Shown one piece after another: positions 36,178 to 45,341 of a stretch of DNA of 64,000 nucleotides (its first letter is position 1; every line of letters starts with the position of its first letter). The stretch is taken from the NCBI GenBank assembly GCA_021775425.1, contig JAJFHX010000043.1:1-64000 (forward strand), read 5' to 3'. Made by a program: the position numbers and the translations under genes. Below the pieces are notes generated by a model. That model was not told the DNA's origin. It did no database searches and worked only from the letters and a program-made list of their open reading frames with translations. This DNA is from Hyphomicrobiales bacterium (GTDB lineage: Bacteria; Pseudomonadota; Alphaproteobacteria; Rhizobiales; HXMU1428-3).

Positions 36178-38316
36178 TTAGAAGAGGCGAAGTACGTTCT
36201 GGTCAGCTTGTGAAGCCAGTGACAATGAAGTTGATGACAATTGCTGGCGAGTTTGCAGAGCCAACAGGTTTGCACCTTCTTCGTTTGTATCAGCCAGTGT
36301 CAGGTTCGCTGCACCAGTTTCAAGCACATTGATCAGGTTCTTTGTAAAGTCCTGGCGTGTTTCCACAACAGAAAGGTTAGAACCGAACTTTGATGACTGG
36401 GCTCTTAATGAACTTGTTGCTGTTGTCAGATCAGCAAGAGCAGCGTTGATGTCGCTGTCTTTCTGGAATGTATCTACAGCTGTATCAATACCAAGGCCAT
36501 TTGAGTTAAAGTTTACACCTGTCACTGTCAAAGTCGATGAGCTGTCTTCGTTGAAAGACACTGAAAGACTATCACCAGCAAGCAGATTGTTGCCATTGTA
36601 GCTTGCGTCTGCTGCCAATTGGTCAATTTGAGAGCGAAGCTCATTAAACTGAGTGGCAAATGCAGCACGTTCTGTGTTTGCAGCTGCTTCAGTTGTTGCA
36701 ACTGAAAGACCAAGAGTTGCAGCAGGTGTGTTTGTGCCTTCTGCGATTGTAAGGTCTTCACCGTTTGTAGCTTCAACTTTCAGGAAGCCATCATCAGTTA
36801 CAGTTGCTGAGACATTATCAATTGCATTTAATGCAGCCAATAGCTCATCACCTGTATCTACCTGGCCAGTACTGCTACCAAATGTGATGGTTGTTGCAGC
36901 AGCTGAACCAACCTGAACAGAAAAACTGTCACCATAGGCAATGCCTGATGTTGCTGTTGTGTCTGCTGTTGTTGCACCAGCGGTCAGGCCAAGATCAGCA
37001 AGAGGTGTGTTCGTACCTTCTGCAATTGTAAGATCACCGCCATCAGCTGTGATGCTTAGGAAGCCTGTTGTGCCATCAACTGAAGCTGTTACATCAGTAA
37101 AGCCATCTAATGCGGCTTCAAGTTCAGCCAATGTGTTGACTTCACCTGAACCACCATCAGCACCAAAAGTAACGGTCTGAGCAGCAGCTGCGCCGACCTG
37201 AACGGTGAATGTGTCACCATTTTCGATGCCGAAAGAGTTAGACGCTGTTGTTGTACCTGCTGTGATGCCCAGCTCTGTCAGAGGTGTGCCAGTGCCAGCT
37301 GCAAGGGCCAGATCTTCACCGTTTGTTGTGGCGATAACAAGGTTATTAGAGCCATCAACTGAAGCGGTGACACCGTCTACAGCTTCAAGAGCTGCGTCAA
37401 ATTCAGCAAGTGTGTTGACTTCGCCAGCACCTGTACCAAATGTGATGGTTGTTGGTGAGCCTGAGCCCGCATCAACTGTGAATGTATCACCATTTGAAAT
37501 GCCAAGTGTATTTTCAGCGACAAATGGACCAGCTGTCAGGCCAAGATTAGCAAGGCCAGTGCCACCAAGGGTGAGGTCTTCACCATTTTGAGTGGTGATG
37601 GTGATTGCACCAGAACCATCAATTGATGTTGCGCCTGCGCCAACAATGCCATCAATGGCAGAGATAAGCGCTGCTTCAGTGTTGACGTTACCAGCACCAA
37701 GAGTGATGGTTGAAGCCCCGCCGCCATCGAGATCGATGGTTAGTGTTTGACCAGCTGTAACTGCTGTATCACCAACAATGTCAACTGAACCTGAAAGGCC
37801 TGCGACGTTTGAACCAGTTGTTGTGGCTTCAAAATCATCGAAGTTTGTCGCGTTAACCGTTACACCAGTGCCGGTGTTAGTTGCGGCAAAATCAAAAGCG
37901 CCAGCGCCATCAAGATCAACGTTACCAGTTGCTGTTGCTGTTGATGCAAAGTCAAAGCTTGTTGTAGCTGTTGTATCTAATGTGCCTGTTGAAGAAGCTG
38001 TTGTGCCAGCTGAGTTCAAAGCCTGTCTTGCTGTAGCTTCAGCACTTTCAACCAATTTGGTGATCGCCTGAATGCCTTCATCAGCAGCTTTCAAAGTTTG
38101 AACTGAGTTGCCTACGAAGTCTTGTAGACGAGAAAGATCGTTTGCACGGCTATTCAGAGAGCTCGCAGTGAAAAACGCGGTTGGATCATCCAACGCGCTG
38201 TTTACTTTAAGACCTGTTGCAAGACGTTCCTGGGTTTTTGCTAGTGCATTCGCTGTTGATTGAAGAGACAACAGATTTGTGCGAACTGCACTGGATAGTG
38301 TGGTTGTTCCAGCCAT
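36178..38316 (-). CDS. Flagellin with expanded, repetitive variable region
   Basis: Filament subunit exported through the flagellar apparatus. The conserved N-terminal D0/D1 part (about 1-105) and C-terminal part (about 545-715) have normal flagellin features, including S-A-L-D-D-P-T-A-F-F-T-A and a C-terminus ending in L-R-L-F. Between them lie about 440 residues, dominated by four tandem domains of about 85-90 residues (about 189-269, 272-360, 362-453, 460-545), each with G-D-[ST]-F-[ST]-V-like, T-F-G, E-V-N-T and G-E-D-L-[TA] motifs. No cysteine is present. Residues are numbered from an in-frame TTG at 38323-38325; the true start is probably the ATG at 38316, with AAAGG upstream. Alphaproteobacterial flagellins are often 300-400 residues, so this one is long. 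Confidence 0.95.
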   Translation of the reverse strand: MAGTTTLSSAVRTNLLSLQSTANALAKTQERLATGLKVNSALDDPTAFFTASSLNSRANDLSRLQDFVGNSVQTLKAADEGIQAITKLVESAEATARQALNSAGTTASSTGTLDTTATTSFDFASTATATGNVDLDGAGAFDFAATNTGTGVTVNATNFDDFEATTTGSNVAGLSGSVDIVGDTAVTAGQTLTIDLDGGGASTITLGAGNVNTEAALISAIDGIVGAGATSIDGSGAITITTQNGEDLTLGGTGLANLGLTAGPFVAENTLGISNGDTFTVDAGSGSPTTITFGTGAGEVNTLAEFDAALEAVDGVTASVDGSNNLVIATTNGEDLALAAGTGTPLTELGITAGTTTASNSFGIENGDTFTVQVGAAAAQTVTFGADGGSGEVNTLAELEAALDGFTDVTASVDGTTGFLSITADGGDLTIAEGTNTPLADLGLTAGATTADTTATSGIAYGDSFSVQVGSAAATTITFGSSTGQVDTGDELLAALNAIDNVSATVTDDGFLKVEATNGEDLTIAEGTNTPAATLGLSVATTEAAANTERAAFATQFNELRSQIDQLAADASYNGNNLLAGDSLSVSFNEDSSSTLTVTGVNFNSNGLGIDTAVDTFQKDSDINAALADLTTATSSLRAQSSKFGSNLSVVETRQDFTKNLINVLETGAANLTLADTNEEGANLLALQTRQQLSSTSLSLASQADQNVLRLF

Positions 38317-38493
38317 ATTACTCAATACCTTTTCTAGGTGGATTTATATTTTCACTTTCCTTCATGGAAAGCGGCCGCACCCCGATCAGACGCGACAAAT
38401 CCCGTTATATGAAAAGGGGCCGAATTAAATCTTAACAAATCATTTTTGTTGAACCTATAGTTAACGCATTCTAAATTAGTATCTCATAGCAAG

Positions 38494-38539
38494 ACAAAAC
38501 CCTGCAATTTCAAAGAATTGACAGGGTTTTGTGTTTTTT
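38494..38539. terminator. Probable bidirectional terminator between flgN and flagellin
   Basis: ACAAAACCCTG (38494-38504) pairs with CAGGGTTTTGT (38522-38532). An inner CAATT/AATTG pairing shortens the loop. It separates the flgI-flgJ-flgN transcript, which ends at 38590 on the minus strand, from the flagellin leader. Confidence 0.75.
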
Positions 38540-38589
38540 CAAATACCAGATCTATAATATTTAAAAAGGGCTTTGCTCGGTTCTCAGTG

Positions 38590-39114
38590 TTAGAGGGCGG
38601 TGTCGATATTTATGGCTGCGCGGCGTGTTACGCCAGCGTTTCCAACATGCCCACCCGCATTATAAACTTCAGGGCCGCTCTGCTTTTTGGAAAGTTTCGT
38701 GGCCACCGTTTGCAGGATACGCTCGGAGACGGCCTGCATGGCTGTAAGTGCGGCATGGTTCGATTCTATTGATTTCTGAAATTCTGCTTTCTGCATTTGC
38801 AGGCTTTTTAATTCTTCGGGCGCCAGTTGACGCATGATTTCTGCATTGTTTTTAAATTTGCTCATGTGGTGGCCGAGTGTTGCCGTTAATGCATCTTTGC
38901 GCACATGAAAGGGGGTGATCTCTTCGGTTTTTGCTTTGCGCAGCAGATTTGTTTCCTGATCCAGCAGGGCGATGAGTTCCTGTGTGGTGTTAAACAGCTG
39001 GAGGCAAAGTTTTTGCGCCTGATCTTTTGTCATATTTTCTGACATTTCTGCTTCGGTCATGGTCGGGTCTCTTGTTTCAGCGTTTGTCGTGTTTAAGTTT
39101 TGCGGGTTGGTCAT
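38590..39114 (-). CDS. FlgN-type flagellar export chaperone
   Basis: A 174-residue mostly helical protein related to FlgN, the cytoplasmic chaperone of hook-filament junction proteins FlgK and FlgL. The pattern of a long helix with Q-E-L-I-A-L-L-D-Q-E-T-x-L-L-R, then R-K-D-A-L-T-A-T-L, is typical. The N-terminal 25 residues are variable and contain three Met codons, so the start is not certain. It follows the FlgJ-type gene by one base, and with flgI forms a tight minus-strand operon. Confidence 0.82.
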   Translation of the reverse strand: MTNPQNLNTTNAETRDPTMTEAEMSENMTKDQAQKLCLQLFNTTQELIALLDQETNLLRKAKTEEITPFHVRKDALTATLGHHMSKFKNNAEIMRQLAPEELKSLQMQKAEFQKSIESNHAALTAMQAVSERILQTVATKLSKKQSGPEVYNAGGHVGNAGVTRRAAINIDTAL

Positions 39115-39115
39115 T

Positions 39116-39460
39116 TTATCTTTGCCCTTCTTGCATACTCAGAATTTCGCGGTAAACATGATCTGCAATCCCTATCCCGCCAGCGGTTGTAATGGATTTT
39201 GCATATTCACCAACTACCATTGATCGATAAGCTTTTTCTGCATGGCCACCGCCGAAGGGGGCTTCTGCGCTCACCCCGGTCCACATCTGTTCGAGCATGG
39301 TGGTGAGGAAGCTTGATTCAAATTCTTTTGCCGCTTTCAGGGCTGACGCATTGATGGCTTCTTTGCTGCCCGCATTTTTCACTGTTGCGGACATGGACTT
39401 TATTGTCTGCTTTGGTGTTGAATTGAGCTGCAATGACAGCAGTTGTGCTTTGTCTATCAT
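39116..39460 (-). CDS. FlgJ N-terminal-like rod-binding protein
   Basis: A 114-residue protein corresponding to the rod-capping half of FlgJ without the muramidase domain, as is common in alphaproteobacteria. It shows A-A-K-E-F-E-S-S-F-L-T-T-M-L-E-Q-M and a later G-G-G-H-A-E segment. It probably caps the growing rod in the periplasm. Its start overlaps the flgI stop at 39460, so translation is likely coupled. Confidence 0.88.
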   Translation of the reverse strand: MIDKAQLLSLQLNSTPKQTIKSMSATVKNAGSKEAINASALKAAKEFESSFLTTMLEQMWTGVSAEAPFGGGHAEKAYRSMVVGEYAKSITTAGGIGIADHVYREILSMQEGQR

Positions 39461-40737
39461 CAGATTACCTCAATTTCTGCCTGGAGGGCGCCAGCGGATT
39501 TAATCGCCTGTAATATGGAAATCATATCTCTTGGGCCAATGCCCAGAGCATTCAGGCCATCGACCAGATCACGCAAGGTGACACCGGTGCTGAGGATGGC
39601 CAGTTTTTTATCTTTATCATCTGTCACACCAAGAGTGGTGCGTGGCACCACCACCGTTTCCGCGCTTTCCGGCGCAAGACCTTCTGGCTGGCTGACGACC
39701 GGCGTTTCGGCGATAGTGACAGTCAGATTGCCCTGAGCAATGGCAACGGTTGATATGCGAACATCCCTGCCCATAACAATGATGCCTGTGTTTTCATCTA
39801 TGATAACTTTGGCTTGCTGGTCTGGTTTGATGCGCAACTGCTCTATGTCTGTCAGCAGGCCGATGATGTCACCACGATAGGAATAGGGAACATCAAGACG
39901 AACGGTGGCCGGGTCAATGGCATTGGCGGTTTTTTCGCTGGTGTAGGTATTGATCGCGGCAGCGATGCGTTTGGCTGTTGTCAGATCAGGGTTGCGTAAG
40001 GCAAGACGCATGGTGCGGCGATCTTTTAATGCATATTTCACTTCACGCTCAATGATCGCCCCGTTGGAAATGCGGCCGACGGTTGGCACGCCCCTGACGA
40101 TGCTGGCACTCTCACCTTCTGCTTTAAAACCTGAAATCGCCACAGGGCCCTGACCAACGGCATAAGTGTTGCCATCAGCTGCAAGTAGAGGGGTAACTAG
40201 TAATGTACCGCCTTGCAGGCTTTTGGCATCACCTATGGCACTGACTGTAATATCCATTCGGGTGCCTTGTGTTGAAAAGGGCGGAAGATTGCCCGTCACC
40301 ATGACAGCCGCGACATTGGCAGTTCGCAGGTCAGCCTCTCTGGTGTTGACACCGAGACGCTCAAGAAGTGCCTGTAGTGATTGTTTGGTAAAGGGCGAAT
40401 TATTCAGGCTGTCGCCCGTGCCGTTGAGGCCGACGACCAGCCCATAACCCACCAGCTGGTTTTCTCTTATGCCCTCAAAATCTACCAGATCTTTAATTCG
40501 TGAAGCGGCCATGGCCGGGACAGAAGCCAATGAGATCAGTTGAGTGGCAATTAACAGACTTGCAATGACTTTTCTGGCCTGCACTTTATATATGAAGTCC
40601 AAATATCTGAAGGCCCGCTTTGCGTCTGTTTTTTTCAATGAAGGAACATCGCTGTTATTCGCGAAAGCGCTCATGACGATTTGTTTGTTATTTTCGTTTT
40701 TTTTCAGAAAAAATTTCATTTTCTTCGCGCTTCTCAT
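39460..40737 (-). CDS. flgI: Flagellar P-ring protein FlgI
   Basis: Forms the ring around the flagellar rod in the peptidoglycan layer. The mature part begins S-R-I-K-D-L-V-D-F-E-G-I-R-E-N-Q-L-V-G-Y-G and is full length. A signal-peptide-like segment (about residues 57-76, ending P-A-M-A-A) is preceded by over 50 residues, which is unusual for FlgI. The start is therefore uncertain: ATGs at 40737, 40719 and 40674, or a GTG near codon 52, are possible. The last gives a textbook signal peptide but lacks a binding site. First gene of the flgI-flgJ-flgN operon. Confidence 0.93.
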   Translation of the reverse strand: MRSAKKMKFFLKKNENNKQIVMSAFANNSDVPSLKKTDAKRAFRYLDFIYKVQARKVIASLLIATQLISLASVPAMAASRIKDLVDFEGIRENQLVGYGLVVGLNGTGDSLNNSPFTKQSLQALLERLGVNTREADLRTANVAAVMVTGNLPPFSTQGTRMDITVSAIGDAKSLQGGTLLVTPLLAADGNTYAVGQGPVAISGFKAEGESASIVRGVPTVGRISNGAIIEREVKYALKDRRTMRLALRNPDLTTAKRIAAAINTYTSEKTANAIDPATVRLDVPYSYRGDIIGLLTDIEQLRIKPDQQAKVIIDENTGIIVMGRDVRISTVAIAQGNLTVTIAETPVVSQPEGLAPESAETVVVPRTTLGVTDDKDKKLAILSTGVTLRDLVDGLNALGIGPRDMISILQAIKSAGALQAEIEVI

Positions 40738-41143
40738 CTATAGAGCCTTACCGCTTTTCAGATCATCCCGGTTTTAGAACGGGATAGTTTGATAACCAGA
40801 GCTACATTTTCAGCTCTGAACAGCGGTTGACCAATTATCTAGAAGTCAAATAGCGAGAAACGTGCCAGAACATTTTTTATTTTTAACCTATTGTTTTTAT
40901 TGTATATTTCTTGTTTCCTGCGTTTATCTTATGTTCGCCTTTGTGGAAAAGCGGTAATTTTTGCCGATCATTAACGGCTCATTAAGTGATCATTAGGCAA
41001 ATTTGACCTAGTTTGATATTCGCTTTGTCAAATATAGGTCGATGTTGTGAAACTGCGTCTCATTTCATTTTCGGGCATTGCTATCTTATGCCGGGCTTTA
41101 AAAGACGTTTCGGTATTATTTTAAACTCTATGGAGGTTTATTG
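40738..41143. other. Divergent intergenic region between flgI and fliX
   Basis: About 406 AT-rich bases. A divided flgI/fliX arrangement is known from Caulobacter, where regulators of flagellar class II/III genes act here. I see a TTTGAC/GTCAAA inverted pair near 41003-41033 but no convincing sigma-54 promoter. Confidence 0.4.
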
Positions 41144-41569
41144 ATGCGCATTGAGGGGCCAAAAGATTTATCTAAGACTGGCAAAAAGTCGTCGCTCAAT
41201 AAATCCCGAAGCAGCGGACAGAAATTTGTGCTTGGTGGCGCCCCGGGTTCGCAGGCCGTATCGTCCGCAAATGCGCCGCAAACCATTAGTAATATCGGAG
41301 CATTAATCGCCGCACAGGAAGTGGATGGCAGCACCGCACAAGTGGATTTTGCCGTAAAACGGGGTTCTGATATGCTGGATATGCTCGATAAACTTAAAAT
41401 CGGGCTGTTAAGCGGGCGGGTTGCCCCGCACACGTTGCATCGGTTAAAGACGCTTGCCAATGAGCACCAGCGCCTGGATGGCCATGATAATTTAAAGAAA
41501 ATTATAGGCTCTATTGAGCTTCGAGCGGAAGTGGAACTGGCCAAACTGGCGCAGAACAAGTCAAAATAA
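41144..41569 (+). CDS. fliX: Flagellar assembly regulator FliX
   Basis: FliX is a class II trans-acting factor that links basal body assembly to FlbD/sigma-54-dependent flagellar transcription in Caulobacter. This 141-residue protein has the M-R-I-E-G-P start, a disordered N-terminal region, and a helical C-terminal half with L-D-M-L-D-K-L-K-I-G-L-L-S-G and D-D/N-like helices. TGGAGG lies eight bases before the ATG at 41144. Divergence from flgI is as in Caulobacter. dksA follows on the same strand. Confidence 0.85.
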   Translation: MRIEGPKDLSKTGKKSSLNKSRSSGQKFVLGGAPGSQAVSSANAPQTISNIGALIAAQEVDGSTAQVDFAVKRGSDMLDMLDKLKIGLLSGRVAPHTLHRLKTLANEHQRLDGHDNLKKIIGSIELRAEVELAKLAQNKSK

Positions 41570-41732
41570 TGTTATTTGACTGTCACTGGAATGCACTTTT
41601 TTTAAGCTTTCAACCAATGCGTATACCTTAAATTTCAGTTTCGCTTGACTTCCACTGTCAGCACGATAAATACCTTTCACACTCAAAAATAAATTCGTCT
41701 CGTTTCGACGTATGAGTTTAGGGAGGGATGTG

Positions 41733-42191
41733 ATGGCTACGAAAAAGAATTCTGCAAAAGCAAAAACCGTGAATGGCCGCGTTGTTCTGCCTGAAGGATA
41801 TGTTCCTTCAGATAAAGAACCGTTTATGAATGATTTGCAACGTGAGTATTTTCGCCAGAAATTACTGAGCTGGAAAGCTGAAATTCTGGAAGCGACGAAG
41901 GAAACCATTCAGCATTTACAAGATGAATCTGAAAAACATCCTGATATTGCTGACAGGGCCACTTCTGAAACGGATCGCTCGTTAGAGTTGCGCACCAGAG
42001 ACAGGCAACGCAAACTGATTTCAAAAATTGATGAAGCGCTATTGCGCATTGATCAGGGTGAATATGGTTATTGTGAAGATAGTGGTGAGCCGATTGGCGT
42101 CGCCAGGCTTGACGCAAGACCTATTGCCACGCTTTCACTTGAAGCGCAGGAACAACACGAAAAACGTGAGCGGGTATTTAAAGACTCTTAA
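41733..42191 (+). CDS. dksA: RNA polymerase-binding transcription factor DksA
   Basis: Binds the secondary channel of RNA polymerase and, with ppGpp, adjusts rRNA and stress promoters. It has a basic N-terminus, the coiled-coil part with D-x-x-D-x-A-[ST]-x-E-T-D and L-R-T-R-D-R-Q-R-K-L, and the C-terminal globular part with Y-G-Y-C-E-D-S-G-E-P-I and R-L-D-A-R-P. Only one of the four classical zinc cysteines is present, as in other alphaproteobacterial DksA proteins. GGGAGG lies about six bases before the ATG at 41733. An upstream in-frame ATG at 41712 is not needed. Confidence 0.94.
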   Translation: MATKKNSAKAKTVNGRVVLPEGYVPSDKEPFMNDLQREYFRQKLLSWKAEILEATKETIQHLQDESEKHPDIADRATSETDRSLELRTRDRQRKLISKIDEALLRIDQGEYGYCEDSGEPIGVARLDARPIATLSLEAQEQHEKRERVFKDS

Positions 42192-42192
42192 T

Positions 42193-42544
42193 TTACCTCT
42201 CACGGCTATTGCAAACGCGAAAAGCGTTTGCGCCTCCGAGAGGGCGGCGCTTGCGCCGGGCGCCGCTGGTGCGGGACGCCATACGCGTTCTGCCCTCTCA
42301 AGGGCAGAACTTAATTTGTTTTCATTCTCTCACAGCTTTTTGATGTGCTTCAGATGCCCACAAAGCATCCGCACTGGCCGGGCGCCGTTTTCTGCGATCA
42401 ATTTATCCATACTCGCTACGCTCCGTTTGGACTGATCAGATGTGCGGGACGCCATGCGCGTTCTGCCCTCTTATGGCAGAACTTAATTTGTTTCCAAACT
42501 CCACTCTTTTAGTGCGTCTTCGGTTGCCCATCAACAACCGACGC
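42193..42544. repeat. Cluster of GC-rich and hairpin-type dispersed repeats
   Basis: From 42193 to about 42308 runs a full GC-rich element: CTCTCACGGC box, AAACGC/GCGTTT stem, GCGCCGGGCGCC core and terminal hairpin CTGCCCT/AGGGCAG. A second box near 42325 leads to a hairpin with a changed inner stem, GATGC/GCATC (42353-42369), and GTGC/GCAC outer arms. A partial GC-rich copy covers about 42440-42490. A hairpin at 42514-42544 has GCGTC/GACGC outer arms. No gene is visible between dksA and rnhA. Confidence 0.85.
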
Positions 42545-42577
42545 TGATACACTGGTGTGTTTTGTGGGGTGGGTGGT

Positions 42578-43033
42578 TTAATTTTCTTCGATTTTGGTGA
42601 TGCCGTCGCGGGCGAGTTCGACGGCGCGTTCGTTTAGGGGGTGGCCGGCGTGGCCTTTGACCCAGCGCCAGGTGACGTTATGTCTCTCTTCTGCTTCAAC
42701 CAAAGCCTGCCAGAGGTCAGCATTTTTCACTGGTTTTTTCGCAGCGGTTTTCCAGCCGTTTTTTTTACAATTGTGAATCCAGCTGGTGATACCGCCTTTT
42801 ACGTAATTGGAATCCGTAAATAACACCACATCTGACGGGCTGACTTTTAAAGCATTCAGTGCTTCGATCGCGGCCATCAGTTCCATTCGGTTATTTGTTG
42901 TCTCCGCTTCGCCGCCATTGAGTTCTTTCCGATGCTCACCTTTAATGAGAACCGCGCCCCAACCGCCCGGCCCCGGATTGCCAGAACAGGCGCCATCAGT
43001 ATAGATGGTGATGCTATTGATGTTTTCTGACAT
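42578..43033 (-). CDS. rnhA: Ribonuclease HI
   Basis: Cleaves the RNA strand of RNA-DNA hybrids. Its 151 residues hold the catalytic carboxylates in [10 protein letters not shown] (Asp13), N-N-R-M-E-L-M (Glu51) and L-F-T-D-S-N-Y (Asp74), plus the C-terminal [10 protein letters not shown]. It follows thrB on the minus strand; ispH-thrB-rnhA is a conserved order in Hyphomicrobiales and supports co-transcription. The palindromic repeat cluster begins just beyond its stop. Confidence 0.98.
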   Translation of the reverse strand: MSENINSITIYTDGACSGNPGPGGWGAVLIKGEHRKELNGGEAETTNNRMELMAAIEALNALKVSPSDVVLFTDSNYVKGGITSWIHNCKKNGWKTAAKKPVKNADLWQALVEAEERHNVTWRWVKGHAGHPLNERAVELARDGITKIEEN

Positions 43034-43088
43034 GAGAGGACCTTTAGTTCAGCAATTTGTTTCTGTGCTTATTGGAGACTGGTCTGTA

Positions 43089-44057
43089 TTATCTGGCTGT
43101 AAAACCATAGGAGCCGGGGTTGGTTATCGACTGGTGAAACTTTAATTTACGAATATATTCTTTCGGATCTTTTTTGGCCACCAATGCCCCTTCATTTATC
43201 ACCAGCCAATCATGCGTTCTGGTCAATAAAAACCTCAGGGCTGCTGCCCTTGAAACCACTGGTAGTGCGGTTATTTCTGCTTTATCTATCGGCCGGGAGC
43301 GGCTATAAGCCTCCAGCAGGCGGCTGGCTTTGGTGACATTGAAGCTCAGATCAGGTTCAAAGCACCAGGCATTTAGTGTAATTGCCAGATCGAAAATGAA
43401 AAAATCCGAACAGGCGAAGTAGAAATCTATTAGACCGGAGATTTCATTGTTCAGGAAAAACACATTATCCGGAAACAAGTCAGCGTGGATGATGCCAGCT
43501 GGAAGTCCTTCCGGCCAGTGCGTTTCGATATAGTTTAACTCTTCTTCGATGAGCTGACGCAGGTCCGGTTCAATGGAATTCACATCGCCTTCAATATCTT
43601 TATAGAACTGTTGCATGCCTTTGACAGAAAAACTGTTCTGACGTTGTTGCTGAAAAGTTGAACCGCTCAGATGAAATTCTGCCATCGCTTTGCCAAGCTC
43701 ACCACAGTGATGTGCAGTTGGCCGGCGAACTGACATGCCATCCAGAAATGTAAAAAGAGCTGCGGGGCGACCAGCGCAGGTTTGCAGGGAACGACCTTCT
43801 TTATCATGCAAAGGGGTAGGGCAGGAAATGCCGCCTTTGGCCAGATGATCAATCAACTCAAGAAAAAACGGGAGGTCATGCTCGTTGACGCGTTTTTCAT
43901 AAAGGGTGAGAATGTAGCGGCCCTGATCCGTCACCAGCAGAAAATTTGTATTTTCAACCCCTTCAGCTATTCCTTTGAAGGCCGTTGGTGTGCCGACTTC
44001 ATAATTACTCAGAAAGGCGTTTAATTGTTCATCTGATACGTTGGTATATACAGCCAT
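43089..44057 (-). CDS. thrB: Homoserine kinase (ThrB2, aminoglycoside-phosphotransferase fold)
   Basis: Phosphorylates homoserine on the way to threonine. The 322-residue protein has the type found in alphaproteobacteria and pseudomonads, with a kinase-like fold instead of the GHMP fold. It starts M-A-V-Y-T-x-V-S-D-E, contains G-I-A-E-G-V-E-N-T-N-F-L-L, and has the catalytic H-A-D-L-F-P-D-N and L-I-D-F-Y-F segments. It lies between ispH (40 bases) and rnhA (55 bases) on the same strand. Confidence 0.96.
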   Translation of the reverse strand: MAVYTNVSDEQLNAFLSNYEVGTPTAFKGIAEGVENTNFLLVTDQGRYILTLYEKRVNEHDLPFFLELIDHLAKGGISCPTPLHDKEGRSLQTCAGRPAALFTFLDGMSVRRPTAHHCGELGKAMAEFHLSGSTFQQQRQNSFSVKGMQQFYKDIEGDVNSIEPDLRQLIEEELNYIETHWPEGLPAGIIHADLFPDNVFFLNNEISGLIDFYFACSDFFIFDLAITLNAWCFEPDLSFNVTKASRLLEAYSRSRPIDKAEITALPVVSRAAALRFLLTRTHDWLVINEGALVAKKDPKEYIRKLKFHQSITNPGSYGFTAR

Positions 44058-44096
44058 TTTCTCTCACCTCTCCTGTTCCATGCCTGACGCTGTTAT

Positions 44097-45059
44097 TCAG
44101 GCGTCTTCTCTGAGCTGGCGTGGTAATTTGAAGGCAACATTTTCTGTTGCTGTGGTGATGGTAGAAACGGTCGTGTCATACCTTTCTTTAAATGCTGAGA
44201 TAATTTCATCAACCAGTATTTCCGGTGCTGAAGCACCAGCGGTGATGCCTAGTGAGGTAAAGCCAGAAATTTTATCCCAGGGGATGTCTCCTGCGTTCTG
44301 GACCAGATAAGCGGCCTTCGCCCCGGCCCGCTCGCCGACTTCAACAAGACGTCTGGAATTCGAACTATTTGGGGCACCTACAACCAGCAAACATTCGCAT
44401 TCAGCGGCGATTTTTTTCACCGCTTCCTGCCGGTTCGTAGTGGCATAGCAGATGTCTTCTTTTTTCGGATATTGAATGGCCGGAAAACGCCGTTTCAGGA
44501 CATTGACAATTTCAAGGGTGTCATCAACTGAAAGGGTTGTTTGTGTTATATAACTCAGTTTTTCCGGGTTTTGAGGGTGAAAGGTTTCCGCGTCTTCAAC
44601 TGTTTCTACCAGTTTGACAACGCCTTCTGGCAGTTGCCCCATTGTGCCTATCACTTCCGGGTGGCCAGCGTGACCAATGAGGATGATTTCAGCACCTTCT
44701 TCGTAAAGGCGCTCAGCTTCGATATGGACTTTTGAAACCAGCGGGCAGGTGGCATCTAGATAAAAGAAATTTCTTTTTTCAGCCTCTTCTGGCACGATTT
44801 TGGCGACACCATGGGCTGAAAAGATCACCGGGGCATCTGTATCAGGTATTTCGTCCAGTTCTTCAACAAAAACGGCGCCTTTTTCCCGCAGGCTATCGAC
44901 CACATATTTATTGTGAACAATTTCGTGTCGGACATAGATCGGCGCGCCGTATTTTTCCAGTGCCAGTTCAACAATTTGCACGGCTCTGTCCACGCCGGCA
45001 CAGAAGCCACGCGGTGCTGCCAACAGAATTTTTAATTTATTTGATTGCTCAGGCATCAT
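44097..45059 (-). CDS. ispH: 4-hydroxy-3-methylbut-2-enyl diphosphate reductase
   Basis: Final MEP-pathway enzyme, producing IPP and DMAPP from HMBPP with a 4Fe-4S cluster. Cys ligands lie in [15 protein letters not shown] and the I-C-Y-A-T-T-N-R-Q region segment. H-E-I-V-H-N and A-P-N-S-S-N-S substrate motifs are intact. Its 320 residues are the normal length; the start could be either of two adjacent ATGs. First gene of ispH-thrB-rnhA. ispG and ispA lie 16-19 kb away in the same window. Confidence 0.98.
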   Translation of the reverse strand: MMPEQSNKLKILLAAPRGFCAGVDRAVQIVELALEKYGAPIYVRHEIVHNKYVVDSLREKGAVFVEELDEIPDTDAPVIFSAHGVAKIVPEEAEKRNFFYLDATCPLVSKVHIEAERLYEEGAEIILIGHAGHPEVIGTMGQLPEGVVKLVETVEDAETFHPQNPEKLSYITQTTLSVDDTLEIVNVLKRRFPAIQYPKKEDICYATTNRQEAVKKIAAECECLLVVGAPNSSNSRRLVEVGERAGAKAAYLVQNAGDIPWDKISGFTSLGITAGASAPEILVDEIISAFKERYDTTVSTITTATENVAFKLPRQLREDA

Positions 45060-45341
45060 AATTCTCTAACATATCATTTAAATCACGTATTTTGCGGGAT
45101 TTTTCAACATTGATTTCGATGTTATTTCTTTGCCGATCTTTTTTTTGCCCGATAAAGTGGGTAATCTGTGGATCTGCCGGTAAATTGGTTTACTATTTTC
45201 AGGGACAGTTCTTGTCTCTTTTGGGTGTTCGGCTTATCTATTGCTCGCGCTTTGTATTGATGCCACTTTGTATCAATGCCACAGAGTGATTACAATATCT
45301 ATTGGGCATATCAGATAATGCCAAAAGGGGATTGGGTTTTT

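Noticed and set aside
36329..38071. Several plus-strand open frames opposite flagellin
   Set aside because: They are antisense shadows of the repetitive flagellin sequence, Val/Ala/Ser-rich with no domain.
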